Shown in pieces: positions 53,796-64,000 of a DNA stretch of 64,000 nucleotides (position 1 is its first letter; every line of letters starts with the position of its first letter). The DNA comes from Chlorophyllum brunneum (taxonomy: Eukaryota > Basidiomycota > Agaricomycetes > Agaricales > Agaricaceae). The position numbers and the translations under genes are program-made. The stretch spans positions 558,001 through 622,000 of the forward strand of contig OY756145.1 in NCBI GenBank assembly GCA_963576785.1. Reading direction: 5' to 3'. The notes under the pieces are model-generated. The model was not told the DNA's origin, searched no databases, and saw nothing but the letters and a program-made list of their open reading frames with translations.

Positions 53796-55424
53796 ATGGC
53801 CACGAAATCCACATGCCCTTACTGTCATCAGACTAAACTCGACACGTCTGCCAAAGCGTTTCCTTCCGGTCTCTCCCCGGAAGACGAAGTCAAGTTCCTT
53901 CATGCTGAAATGCGTCGACTGTAGCTCCTTATACCGCAAATGCACGCACAGCGAGCAGTATTGGTCAGAAGACTGAATAATATTCAGTCCGCCACGGGGA
54001 GGTTGCCACCAGAGGTACTCTCTCTCGTTTTGCAAGAAGCTTGTAGCTATGATCATTACACCCCGATTTTGTGTGTTGCGGACGAAGAGAAGGATGACAA
54101 GGAGGGGTATGGGTGTGGAGATGAGGCCCCATTGGAATTATGCTCCCCGGAAAAGAACAAATGGCACAGTATGCGCTTCGCTTTGCTCCTCAGCAGTGTT
54201 TCGTCCCAGTGGCGCGAGGTTGCGCGTTCCACTCCACAGATGTGGACCTCGCACTCCACTTATCACATTTATCCTGATGACAAAATACACATAAAGAAGG
54301 CCTCCTCTCTCATCTCCCTTGCTCTCGATCGATCTGGCATACTTCCAGTACGATTTCAATTTGATTTCCGGTCGTGGGGGGAGAAACCAGTTGCGAGTTC
54401 GGCACTCTTCGATCCTTCCATCGATAAACGACTGAACGAGAGTCTTTCAAGAGTGGTGGAGCTCAGGCTTATGTACCCTTGGGGGAGGTGGCTAGAGATT
54501 GGACCACAGCTCACGCGGATTTCGAAGTTAGCAATAGCCGCCCCGCGGAATGATTCAGACGATGTTCCAATCCCTCAACTTGGGGACTCAGAATTATGTC
54601 TCACTAACAGCCCATCTCTCCGTTCTCTTACACTGGTGTCCCTTCTTAAACAAGTCCGCCTTCCTTCGGTGCCCAACGTCACAATTCTGAATCTAAAGGA
54701 TATTCACCCGGACACATGTATTCAGCTTTTGCTTCAGTGCCCGAAGTTGGTTGTGTTCCGTGCGGCACCACATCAAACCCAAATTCCTGCTCCGGTCCTG
54801 ATTCCAGCCCCCGTTACGTTTGAAGACCTACGCATATTCACTTGGAAAGGATTCTCTGGTGCCTGGAGCAGTTACCTGATGCAGGCTATTCGTTTGCCCG
54901 CCCTCGTCAAACTCTCGTGGTCTGGCGTGAGCGATGCGCCAGGCCCCTTCCATAAATTCTTTTCCGATCTACCTCCTACACTTCGCTCACTCTCAGTAGG
55001 CCCCTTTGTGTCTCCACAGGAGCATCCTATTTTCGACTACCTCATCGACAAAAGGCTCCAGGGTGTGGAAATTTTCGTGCTAGATTGCTGTAAAGAAGAG
55101 TTCGTTGTCGATGCAATGGATCAACTAGGAAAATTTACCGATGGGCAATTTCTGTTCCCAGGGTTGAAGAAAATCGGGATTGAAAGGTTACCACGAGCTG
55201 TGGATGGACCAGCTCATATTTTCTTCGAAAAGCTAGTTGGGATGTGCGAAAGGCGGGTTGAGATGGGTATCTCTTTTTGCCTTGACATACACACGGAACT
55301 TCGGTTTTCTCATTGGCCAGAGTTTGTGGAGAGGAGGTTGATGAGGCTACATCCGGCGTTGGTGGTGACACTGAATGGGTCACGGAATTTTTATCTGACA
55401 TTATTAAAGAGGGCTGGCGGGTGA
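53796..55424 (+). CDS. F-box-like array copy 2 (494-aa open frame)
   Basis: This is the best-kept member of the array. The family start ATG is at 53796 (MATKSTCPYCHQTKLD), but the frame meets TAG at 53922-53924. From ATG 53940 it is then open for 494 aa to 55424. The F-box-like region is RRLNNIQSATGRLPPEVLSLVLQEACSYD (about 8-38 from Met 53940), then SSVSSQWREVARSTPQMWTS (about 83-103). The rest is a repeat-poor C-terminal region with leucine-rich-like strands (PSLRSLTLVSL, VTILNLKDIHP). F-box proteins recruit substrates to SCF ubiquitin ligases through Skp1. Either translation starts at 53940, losing the Cys motif, or the copy is freshly broken. A 36-bp GT/AG segment containing the stop (53889-53924) is too short for a convincing intron. 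Confidence 0.65.
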
Positions 55425-55927
55425 GGCGTCTTTTCGCTCCTCCATAGAGATTTTGTGGGCGGGAAACTATTTTTGTGGGCGGGAAATAGCATACTTAGTT
55501 TCAGGGGAACAAGTGGTGTACAGTCTGTGGCGTGAGTACGGTAATGCCATCAGATGTTTTGTCCTTTCAACTTGCTAGCCGCCCCTAGTCTTTGGACCAA
55601 GACGATGAGGTGTACGAGTGTTCCTTTGATCTTCACGGCGTCACCTCAATGTGCCCGCTGCCTCACCGAAATTTGGGTCAATTTCCGGAGCTCGATCTTC
55701 CGTTTCCATTCTATTACCAGTACAACCTCACCGCACATAACTTGGTGCATGCTGCACCGACTGGTGGTTGAACGGCGTTGGGAGTCACCTGCCTGGGTTG
55801 TTCGGCTGCATTAGTGTGTACCATGACTAAATTCGGCCTTTGTATTACAACCAAACCTGCACTCAAGTCTTTTTTACACATCGCGCTCTGACAAGCCTCG
55901 GACTCATCGACGCGTTTCTTCTGTGTC

Positions 55928-57534
55928 ATGGCCACGAAATCCACATGCCTTCACGGTCATCAGACCAAGCTCGACGTGTTTCCCAGCATTCTGCCTTCCT
56001 GTCTCTCCCCAGACAAAAATGTCAGCCCCCTTTGCTGAAACATGCCGATAGGAGCTTCTTATACCCCACATCCACGGACAACAAGCGGAATCGCTTAGAA
56101 GGCTGAATGACACTCAGTCTGCTACACGGGTCTTGCCACCAGAGATACTCTCTCATTTTTCACGCAGCTTGTATGCATTATAGAGACGGAAACAGCATAA
56201 TGGATATTAGTGAGGAGGACGAATAGGATGAAGATGAAGGAGGAGAAGAAGGGAGTGGAGGTGGTGCTTCATTCGATTTATACCCCCCAAAAGAGACAGA
56301 GTAGTTTGATTTACGCCTCGCTTTGCGGCTCAGTAGCGTTTCGTCGCAATGGCGCGAGGTCGCGCACTCTACCCCGCAGTTATGGAGCACGCTCCGCTTG
56401 GGATTCCCTGATGGCGCGGTCATAAAGAGCAACTCCTCCATACTCTCATCGGCTCTCGAGCGATCCCGCAGAGTTCCAGTACGATTTGACTTTTTTTCCG
56501 GGATGATGCAGAACAACGAAGTACCGAGTGTACTCTTCGATCCCTCTGTTGACGAACAGTTGAACAAGAGTCTTTCGAGAGTGGTAGAACTCATCCTTGT
56601 TCATCCTCCAAGGAAATGGCTAGAGATCGGACCACAGCTTTCGCAGGTTTCGAAATTGGCAATATCCGCCAACCCCTGCAGTTCAGGGCGTATTCCGGCA
56701 CCTCAAACTGGGGACTCGGAATTATGTCTTGCCAATAGCCCGTCACTACGTTCTCTTACGCTGGTGTCCTTTTTCAAACAAGTCCGCCTTCCTTCAGTGT
56801 CCAACATCACGATTCTAAATCTATGCGATATCCACCCGGACACTTGTGTTCAGCTCTTGGTTCAATGCCCAAAGTTGATCGCGTTCCGTGCGGTACCGTC
56901 CGAACCCAAAACTTCAACCCCTGCACTTTTTCCAGCTCCGGTCACGCTCAAGGACCTACGTATCTTCAGTTGGTGGGGTTCTCCTGACACCTGGGCCTGG
57001 AACGATTACCTGGCGCAATCTATTCATCTTCCCGCCCTCCTCAAGTTTTCGTGGTATGAAGGCAATGGTATGCCACAGGTCTTTGAAAAATTGTTTTCCA
57101 AGCTACCTCCTACACTTCTGTCGCTCTCCTTGGGCTCGCCTGGGTTTAACTGCCCTCTCAATACCGGGCTCCAGGCTGTGATGAATCTCACTCTATATTT
57201 CCCTGCAGAAGAGTTTACTCTTGCCACATTGCATCGACTTGGAAGAATTGCAGGTGGGGATTTCCAGTGGTTCCCCGGGTTGAAGAAAATCAAGCTACAA
57301 GGGTTGTTAGACATGCGGAATCCTGCTTTCTTCGACAAGTTGGTTAAGATGTGCGAAAGGCGGGTTGGGAAGGATATCTCTTTCTATGTTGAGATTACCA
57401 TGCAATGGTCTCATTCTGAGGTTGAGTGGCCAGATTTTGCGGAGAGGAGGCTGACGAAATTGCAACCGGCGTTGACATTGACAGTAAATGGGAGATCATG
57501 CTTTCCGATGTCATTAGATACTCCAGTAATATGA
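55928..57534 (+). pseudogene. F-box-like array copy 3 (N-terminus broken)
   Basis: The start ATGGCCACGAAATCC is at 55928, but the first 130 codons contain stops and at least one frameshift; the F-box core near 56105-56170 is damaged. From about 56326 a clean frame runs 400 codons to 57534 and matches copy 2 along its length (SSVSSQWREVAHSTPQLWS, DPSVDEQLNKSLSRVVEL, PSLRSLTLVSFFKQVRLPS). The second half of the F-box fold and the C-terminal region could still be translated only from an internal start, and no ATG lies near 56323. I treat it as a pseudogene. Confidence 0.75.
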
Positions 57535-57552
57535 CATTTTACTTAACGTACC

Positions 57553-57886
57553 CCACACTCAAGTACTGCGGGGAATATTTCACCCTGAATGCAATGGATC
57601 AACTCGGAAAAATAAGACATGGGGAATTACTGTTGTTCCAGGGATTGAAGAAGAATCAAGTTGGACGAGACGTGCCATAACCTGTCGGATGAATACAGTC
57701 GCAGTTCTTGTGAAAAGCTGGCTGACTTGTGTGAAAGGCGGATTGAGGAGGGCATTTTTTTTGTTTGAGCTTATTCGAACGAGGAATGGGTTCGGGCCTG
57801 GGTGGCAAGATTTTTCAGGGGAGTCGGGCTTGACACTGATAATTAACGGAAGCCTCTGGGCTTTGAATTGTTTGATGTTTATTTAA
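57553..57886 (+). pseudogene. F-box-like array copy 4, C-terminal scrap
   Basis: This fragment of about 330 bp matches the last 110 codons of the array copies: AMDQLGKIRHGELLLFQGLKK near 57590-57650, then a frameshifted KAGLV/CERR region and a final LTLIINGSL near 57830. It starts right after copy 3 stops. It is probably what is left of a further unit. Confidence 0.7.
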
Positions 57887-58169
57887 ACTCTTTTATAACC
57901 TTTTTATCCGTAAGGGTGCAGGATTTGGTGCTATCTTATCCAGGTGTAGTGATGGTTGGGGTATAGTATATACGTACAGGAGATACAGAATTATCCAATG
58001 GAAACAGTTTGAGGCAACTTTAACAGATGTTCAAGGAAAGGACACTCATAGTGGAACCCGAAACAATTCCATTAGCGTGCGACGTCCGAATGCAAAGAGG
58101 CTGCCACCCTCTCCAACCCATAGCCCGCGCCTCCCCCCCACAGGCTGGTTTGTATGACTTGTGACAGAG

Positions 58170-59902
58170 TTACACATCCACGTCCAGTAAGAATAGATCG
58201 CCTGCACGATTTCCCCACACGATCAACCCAGCAGACTCGCTCAGGGCGCAACGCACGATATCCTCTGCAATACACGGGGTAAGTCTAAAGGTATCAACAG
58301 TCCGTAGAGTAACAAAAATACCTCTTAGATCTGGTGAAGCTATCGTATGGACGGCTACTCGTTCTATTTCCCCAGGCGGCCCATCGAGCAAATCCTGATC
58401 ATCAGATGAACCATAATCACTCCAAACCTGAACTTCCCTAACGGTACTTCCACGGACACGTTCAACCCAAACAGCTCGCTTCGCCCGAGGTCCAACTGCA
58501 TAAGTACTGAGAAAACCCCTCGAGCTGAGGTTGGTTTGTCGAAAAGCGCTTCGTATTTCGTTAGTCGGAGTCGGGGAAGGTGTCAACAGATCCAGATCGG
58601 GAAGGAAGCGAGTAAACTGTGACACGATATGATTGGCTAGAGGGTATATGTTTGACAATGTCACTGTGAAGAACGGCGGATGTTCGGGCCGTGTTTGGAA
58701 ATGGATGGTGTAGTTGAAAAGACCTTGCAGGACATCGTAGGCAAACGCCTGGAACTTGATTTCCAGCTGATCATCTGTAGTGATGGTCGGCGCGGAGTAT
58801 TTAACATCTCGAAAAGTCGTGTTCTGGAAGAAATATTTGGAAATTGGTGTGGCGGTGAATTGGCGTTGTGTCGTTGCAAGGAGCTCATCCATGTTGTAGA
58901 CCTCGACAGAGCGGGCCTTGAAGGCGAATATGTAGCGATCGAACACGCGGATCTCGATCGTCCCATTCCACTGGAGTGCCGATAAGGTACGTGCTTGGCA
59001 GGACGGATAGGTGAAGCTTACCATATCTTCAAGATCTTCTGAGTAAGGAGAAAGAACGAGTAGATCGCGGCGAGGCTTCCTAGCGATAGTGACAAGGTTG
59101 ATGGCACTTCCGCGAGATAATATAAGTAAATTATCTGCGAAGCTAATCGTCCGGACGATCTCTGGCGTTGACAGTCGAACAGTCGCGAGGAGCTCAAAGG
59201 AAGTATCGGGTTTCAAAGTAACCTCATACACACGACACTGTGCGGGACTTCTCAAGAAATCAATGACGTCGTTCAAATCAGATGAAGGAAACTCACGGTG
59301 GCCGCATGTTCAGCAAAACGATTAGCTTCTGTCCGTCCTCCGAAAGCTGGGCTGCGCAAGATGTCCATCTGGCTTGATTGTTCTGATCCCTATCCACTAA
59401 CTCGGCGCAGATCTTGTGTCGTAAGTTAGTCCCTAAATAGCCAGGGGAGGCCATCGGATCCGACATAGTGTCCCACAGGTAAACTAGTCCTTCAGCATAA
59501 ACCACCAGCAACCACCGATCGAGGAATATCTCCAGCATGAATAACATTACTCCCAAGGTCGGCTTTACTTTCAGCGGCGCAGACCTGGTACGCGGCCAAG
59601 CCCGCGCGACGCGATGCGTGGTTACAACAGCGTGTTCGAGTGTGGTCGAGGGCGTGCCTTGGGTATTTGAAAAGTTGAACCATTGAGGTATAGGATACTG
59701 GAGGCGTTGTTGCGCGAGCAAGGACGACCAGATAGATCTATCTCGTGCTATGTCTCGCAAGTGTTTACATGACTACGAGAGGAGTTAGGATGAGAATTCG
59801 CTAAGACGGGAGCGGTACCTGCCGTATCCTGGCGACGTCACATAGCTCGAGCAATGACACGACTCTGAGGAGTATTTCAGGAGGAAGGTCAGTAAAGGAC
59901 AT
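58170..59902 (-). CDS. F-box protein with propeller-like C-terminal region
   Basis: Exons on the minus strand: 59902-59819, 59772-59297, 59250-58170 (546 aa). A further GT/AG segment of 51 bp (59021-58971) keeps frame either spliced or not; if spliced the protein has 529 aa. The F-box is at the N-terminus: MSFTDLPPEILLRVVSLLEL, then CKHLRDIARDRSIW across joint 1. The rest has strand-rich blocks such as LLVVYAEGLVYLWD and LIVWGNRAGDLFLLDV that look like propeller blades, though no strict WD repeat is present. It is unrelated in sequence to the tandem F-box array. It would link an unknown substrate to an SCF ligase. It is divergent from the METTL16 gene, with 143 bp between start codons. Confidence 0.78.
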
Positions 59903-60045
59903 ATGGGAAGGAAATAAGCGGCTGAACAAAGGAAGAAGAACGTGAGTTTGTGTTTGTTGACGATCATGCATGACTTACAAGTGCCCACTTGCGTAAACAA
60001 ACTCGTTCCTTTCTTCCACACATATTCTTGTCGCCACTCGCTCTC
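59903..60045. promoter_or_regulatory. Shared 143-bp divergent promoter with E-box palindrome
   Basis: The region separates the F-box gene and the METTL16 gene. In its middle, CAAGTG-CC-CACTTG (59978-59991) is a perfect 6-bp inverted repeat; each arm is an E-box (CANNTG). Such sites bind bHLH factors in fungi, but binding here is inferred only. Confidence 0.35.
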
Positions 60046-62132
60046 ATGCACAGGAGAAACATATACTCCCTACCAATACAATTTGAGGAGCTTGCGCGCA
60101 CGTATCCACCCCTACTCGAGCAGTAAGCGCTATTTCACAGAGCTTTAAGCCTCCCAAAGCTGATGTTCATCCCCATCAGTCTCATACCTGGTCACCCACC
60201 CTCGCGATGGAAAACGATAGACTTTCGAGATGAACAAGCTCAGAGGTGTGTATGACATTCTCGAGATATATACGTGTTTGATCAGGCCTTTTGGAATAGT
60301 GTAGATGTCTAACGCAAGCCCTCCTCTACCGCGACTTTAAACTGCAGCTTTCCTTGCCCAAAGATCGGCTATGTCCTCCAGTACGTAATAAAAGATGACG
60401 TGCTTCGGTTCCTTCGACTACTGGAGCTCATTAATCACTAGGTACCTAACAGGTTAGCTAATCTCTTATGCATGCACACCTGGTGGCTCATATGTTTGTT
60501 GTTTGCCAGGCTCAACTACGTCCTCTGGATACAGGATATTATCAGGGCCCATCGATTTCTCTTCAGAGAGGATATTCGCACCATACGCGGAATCGATATG
60601 TACGTACATCGCTTGGTTGTGGGTGAAAAAGGAGCCCACATCGAAACATGTAGAGGAACCGGTGCATCGGCAATCTACTCCCTCCTGGCCTGCAAAATGG
60701 AGGCCTCCTGGGATTTAGTTGCAACAGGCAAGTACACAATCATTTCGCTCAAAGCTCGTCTTTACACTCACGCTAGAAATTGATAGCATATCTTATACAT
60801 ACGCAGAACGTAATATCCAGCTCAACCAACTCCAGGATCGTATTCATCTCATGCGTGCCTCGACCGATGGACCTATACTTTTCCCTCTCGAAAATTACAC
60901 AGGACCCCCGTAACGATCCCTCCCCCACATTATCGTATGACGCGTCGATGACATTTTATCTCAGGTTCGACTTCGTTATGTGTAATCCGCCTTTTTACAG
61001 CAGCAGGGCAGAAATTGCCCGATCCGCGGAAATGAAAGAGCTCCCTCCTAACGGCGTTCGTGACACTTTCTGTTTATCAAACGTCAAATTCATATACGTA
61101 CACCAGGTCTGCACTGGGACAGATACGGAAATGATATACCCTCCAGGCGGAGAAGCTGCTTTCATCGGTCAAATGGTCGATGAGAGTGAGCGTCATGGAC
61201 TCAAGTGCCGGTGAGTCACCGTGCTCTTAGTCACGCTCCTCTGTTAGCTTACCCGCACGAAGATGGTACACCTCAATGGTTGGCAAGATGGCCACTATGT
61301 CGGAAATTATCGTTATGCTCCGAAAACGTTCAGTAAGCGAGCACCTCCCTATTCACCGACCCTGAATGTTGAACCATGTTACCAGGTTCGTACATATGCG
61401 ATGACAGAGTTTGTCCAAGGTCAAACTCGCCGCTGGGGAGTCGCCTGGTCCTTCACAAATGAACATCTTCCCGACGTAGGTTCTTCCTGAACACGGTTTG
61501 ACATAATCCAATTCATACTCCTTCAAAACTAGTCTTTCGGGCGCCTCTTCGTTCACCCTAATAATACCCTACACCCTCTTCAGCCCGTCCACAACACCTT
61601 GGCTAACCATTTCCAAGTCTCCTTCACCGCCATTGACGCTCAATATCTCCAAACAGCTCTTCTTGGAATTTGTAGTCTTGCTCGTGTCCTCGCCAGCGAA
61701 CAACCCATCATCCTCGACGACGAAGAACGACCCTTAGCCCTCCGAGCCGCCACCAATACGACCTTAACACACTTCCGCTTAAATCCTGTCCTCATCCAAG
61801 CAAATACGAATACATGGTCTCGTAAAGAACGACGAAAGCATGATCGAGCTCAGTCAGGCGAGCGTGAGGGCTCAATAACGCCTCAGACGAGCGTAACGCT
61901 GATGTGTAGTATGCAATGGGTGTTTGATTTTACGGCGACACCTGCAAATGTGATCTTGGAATCACAGTGGGTGTTTGGGGATGACCGGAAAATGTTTGAG
62001 GGACTAGTCGCACATATTGCGAAGAAGTTGGCACAGGCGTTGGAACCTTATGTGCCACGCGCTTGGGATTACCCTCCCAGCGGAGATTCGAACCCTTCAG
62101 TCACAAGGAGTTCACCAGCTATGATTACTTGA
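60046..62132 (+). CDS. METTL16-type U6 snRNA m6A methyltransferase, 12 exons
   Basis: Exons: 60046-60122, 60180-60245, 60305-60380, 60442-60452, 60510-60599, 60654-60727, 60777-60909, 60965-61055, 61107-61210, 61263-61332, 61386-61475, 61533-62132 (493 aa). All joints keep frame. Family marks: an N-terminus rich in Arg/Pro ending TIDFRDEQAQR, LCPPVPNRLNYVLWIQDI, the SAM-binding IDIGTGAS (105-112), CNPPF (182-186), VCTGTDTEMIYPPGGE, RWYTSMVGKM and YAMTEFVQGQTRRW. METTL16 proteins methylate A43 of U6 snRNA within its ACAGA box, which affects 5' splice site choice. Exon 4 has 11 nt. Intron 6 has GC-AG ends (60728-60776). The C-terminal region (about 295-493) is less conserved and may hold the vertebrate-conserved-region counterpart or be fungal-specific. 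Confidence 0.92.
60442..60452 (+). other. METTL16 microexon (11 nt)
   Basis: GTACCTAACAG between AG at 60441 and GT at 60453 encodes Val-Pro-Asn plus two bases of Arg. With it the protein reads PPVPNRLNY, the expected family motif. Skipping it shifts the frame. The flanking introns are 61 and 57 bp. Confidence 0.85.
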
Positions 62133-62800
62133 CCGCAATATGTTTACAATGATATCGTTGGACCTAATTTACAGTGGCATTTCCCAACGCGACTGCCCGA
62201 ACGTGCTCGTCCTAGGAAGTTTGGGCCAGTGATGCCACGTATAATAATTCTCGAAAATCTGTACCGAGCGCTAATCAGGTTACTTTCCTTATCTTCCCTA
62301 TCTTGCTACCCCGGGTGCGATACCGTTTTTTGCACATGGAACTGTAGCATGCATATATGAGGAACGAGCCTTGGGGCAGGCCTCACACGAACCACAGAAA
62401 CAAACACGCATTGATTAATTGATTGATGGATTGTTGACAAAAATAACCCACAAGATATCTTGGGATTAGAAAAAGAAACAAAATTCAACTATCGGATGCT
62501 GCCCTCCTACTAGAATCACAATCTCGGGTATGTAGAGAACTAAGCTATATATTCTCACTTTTAGAATCAGGTCCTTCGTGTCGCCAATTTCCTCCTTTTT
62601 CGCTCGAGAATCAGAAGTGAAAGGATAACCTCGTCGAAAAACTTTTGACCAGAAGGTTGCACAGTAATACAGGCGAACTTGGTAGATTGTGCTGGTGATC
62701 GCATCACGGGTGGATGGAACTGGGCCACAATTTCATATCGTTTATTCTTGGTGACGGTCTGTTCGGGAACGTGGTGGCACTAAACTGGTGGGTCAGTACG
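62133..62800. other. Spacer between METTL16 and DUF6593-like genes
   Basis: The two genes converge here, so both 3' UTRs and terminators must lie in this stretch. I see no further coding evidence. ATTGATTAATTGATTGATGG near 62410 is a simple ATTG repeat. Confidence 0.4.
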
Positions 62801-63830
62801 CTACGCACAAGGTAATGTAGAATAGACCTTAACCGTCCAATGTTTATCCCATTTCCAGAGTAAGAGCTCATCCCTGCCGTGAAGTTTCCATTGAAACTGG
62901 ACTTTTAGGTTAGTCTGACAGTGCCGAACAGTGTGTATTCTACGAACCTCGTCTTTCTTCAACCCAGCTACCAGCCTTTTGAATATGTGGGACTCAGACT
63001 TCTTGAAGAAAAGAGTCTCTTCCAGCGCCGAGCAACCCGGCTTGGTCCTTGTGGCCTGGGTTAAAACGTGTTTTCGCGATAACGAGTAGAAAAAGTGCAG
63101 CTCACGTAAAGTCCCCAACGACACGACCATTGCTGCTTCCGCCTTTCCTCACGGTAGTGATGAAGAAGCTTGGGTCGAACAAATCATAAGTTACCCTGAT
63201 ATGGTACACCGGATGAGTGTCTGGTGCATCTGGAGGTGGAACCACGATCATTGATTGTTCATCTCCTTCCACCTGTGTGAACGTATAGTCAACAGGGTAG
63301 GTCGGCACTCGCGCTTCGACATATCTATCCATTCAACGCAACAGGATGGAATTAAGCACATCATTAAGGAGAAAGAGAAACATACACACCCCGGCGGTTC
63401 CTCCTCCACGACCGCATCTAACATAGTTGCCTGGCTGAGCATTGACACTCTTCTTGAGTTTGAGCCGTCGCCAACTGTGGCACGAGCCAAGGAAACCATC
63501 GAGGTCCAGTGATCGGTATGACCATTCGGTTGACTGACCACAGACGGTGGTGGTGGTGGTGGAGATGGTAGCGGATATCCTCTGACTGTATTCACTGAGG
63601 CTGTAGATTCACTAGCCATTGAGGGTGGTGGTGGTGCCGGAGGAGGTGGCGATCCTGCGATATACGCAACGTCCCCGTCATCAAGATCCGGTGTCCATGC
63701 AAGCACCACGGGTTCAGGTATCCTAGGTATCTGTGTTGAAGATGAACTTCGACTTCAAGCAAGCCAGGAATAAGTATAGGACCACCATTGTTGGAGCTGT
63801 AAACAAAACACATACACTGATTCAGGCATT
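62801..63830 (-). CDS. DUF6593-like protein (gene model partly uncertain)
   Basis: Supported exons on the minus strand: 63730-63390, 63324-63106, 63047-62801. The introns are 65 bp (63389-63325) and 58 bp (63105-63048), and both joints keep frame. A possible first exon, 63830-63818 (Met-Pro-Glu-Ser), joined by an 87-bp intron would give the start, but this is weak. The N-terminal half is Pro-rich (runs of 5-6 Pro near 63640-63540). The C-terminal half has the HPVYHIRVTYDLFDPSFFITTVRK block and a later TVKVYSTL strand, the general look of the basidiomycete DUF6593 family, of unknown function. The second acceptor, after ACAAG, is unusual and is chosen because it keeps frame. Confidence 0.55.
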
Positions 63831-64000
63831 ACAATCGAAGCGGCCGGTTTGTGGAGACAGTTTTTCTGGCTCTTTGTGGGTTATAATACCTGGAAGACGT
63901 GGCCTTGAAGAGGAGAACTGCAAGCTGGCGTTCCCATCGAAGGTGGAAAGCTGGCTTCGATACCCAGCGATACCCTATCCGGCTTCCAACGCCGGTCGGC
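63831..64000. other. Right edge, possible further exon
   Basis: On the minus strand 63960-63890 can be read as a short exon (ASFPPSMGTPACSSP) ending at a GT near 63891. It may belong to the DUF6593-like gene or to a gene beyond the edge; I cannot decide. Confidence 0.25.

Noticed and set aside
53889..53924. A 36-bp intron removing the stop of F-box copy 2
   Set aside because: It is much shorter than the 46-87 bp introns of the neighbouring genes, and copy 1 codes through this region.
1..64000. CRISPR arrays, operons, bacterial-type promoters or phage genes
   Set aside because: Short GT/AG introns, poly(A)-tailed LINEs and fungal protein families show a eukaryotic genome, and no regularly spaced short repeats were seen.

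Overview
The window reads as genomic DNA of a filamentous basidiomycete, most likely an Agaricomycete. Host introns are short (46-87 bp) with GT/AG borders. There is a local expansion of F-box-like paralogues and a DUF6593-like protein. The repeats are Tad1-type LINEs and Ty3/gypsy elements, one family of which carries a chromodomain. All family calls come from motifs read by eye; no database was searched.

Left part (1-42634): a nested stack of retrotransposons with almost no host DNA. The oldest layer, G1, is a decayed minus-strand Ty3/gypsy element. Its 5' end (probable LTR plus gag) is at 41241-42634 and its remaining pieces lie at 10708-13221, 3157-3908 and 1746-2331. G1 was hit by three LINE insertions: a 3' part at 1-1745, a truncated minus-strand copy at 2332-3156 and a near full-length copy at 3909-10707. 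It was also hit by D, an old plus-strand chromovirus-type Ty3/gypsy element (13222-41240, TSD TTGTG). D in turn contains three insertions: young element A (15245-21736, minus, TSD CATAC), an ORF1-only LINE (23346-25513) and element C (27762-40747, minus, TSD CACAC). Element B (28046-34538, plus, TSD GACGG) sits inside one LTR of C. A, B, C and D belong to one family encoding Gag, Pol (PR-RT-RH-IN-chromodomain) and a third ORF after pol. A and B are nearly identical and share one nonsense codon in gag. C has an intact gag but a nonsense codon in pol. The LTR and primer region of this family look built for self-primed reverse transcription.

Middle (42635-46659): little recognisable content apart from a decayed, inverted F-box-family pseudogene (45015-45959).

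Right part (46660-64000): host genes. APP1-type phosphatidate phosphatase (minus, 5 exons) is divergent from a Tpt1/KptA-like gene (plus, 5 exons) whose catalytic arginines appear to be replaced. Next is a tandem array of F-box-like copies with a period of about 2 kb (51799-57886); only the third copy keeps a long open frame. Then come an F-box protein gene (minus) divergent from a METTL16-type U6 snRNA methyltransferase gene (plus, 12 exons, including an 11-nt microexon and a GC-AG intron), and a DUF6593-like gene (minus) near the right edge.

The strongest candidates for undescribed biology are: the conserved third ORF and self-priming layout of the A/B/C/D family; the spread of a gag-defective lineage; the ORF1-only LINE that shares its 3' tail with the autonomous LINE; the apparent Tpt1 pseudoenzyme; and the METTL16 microexon.
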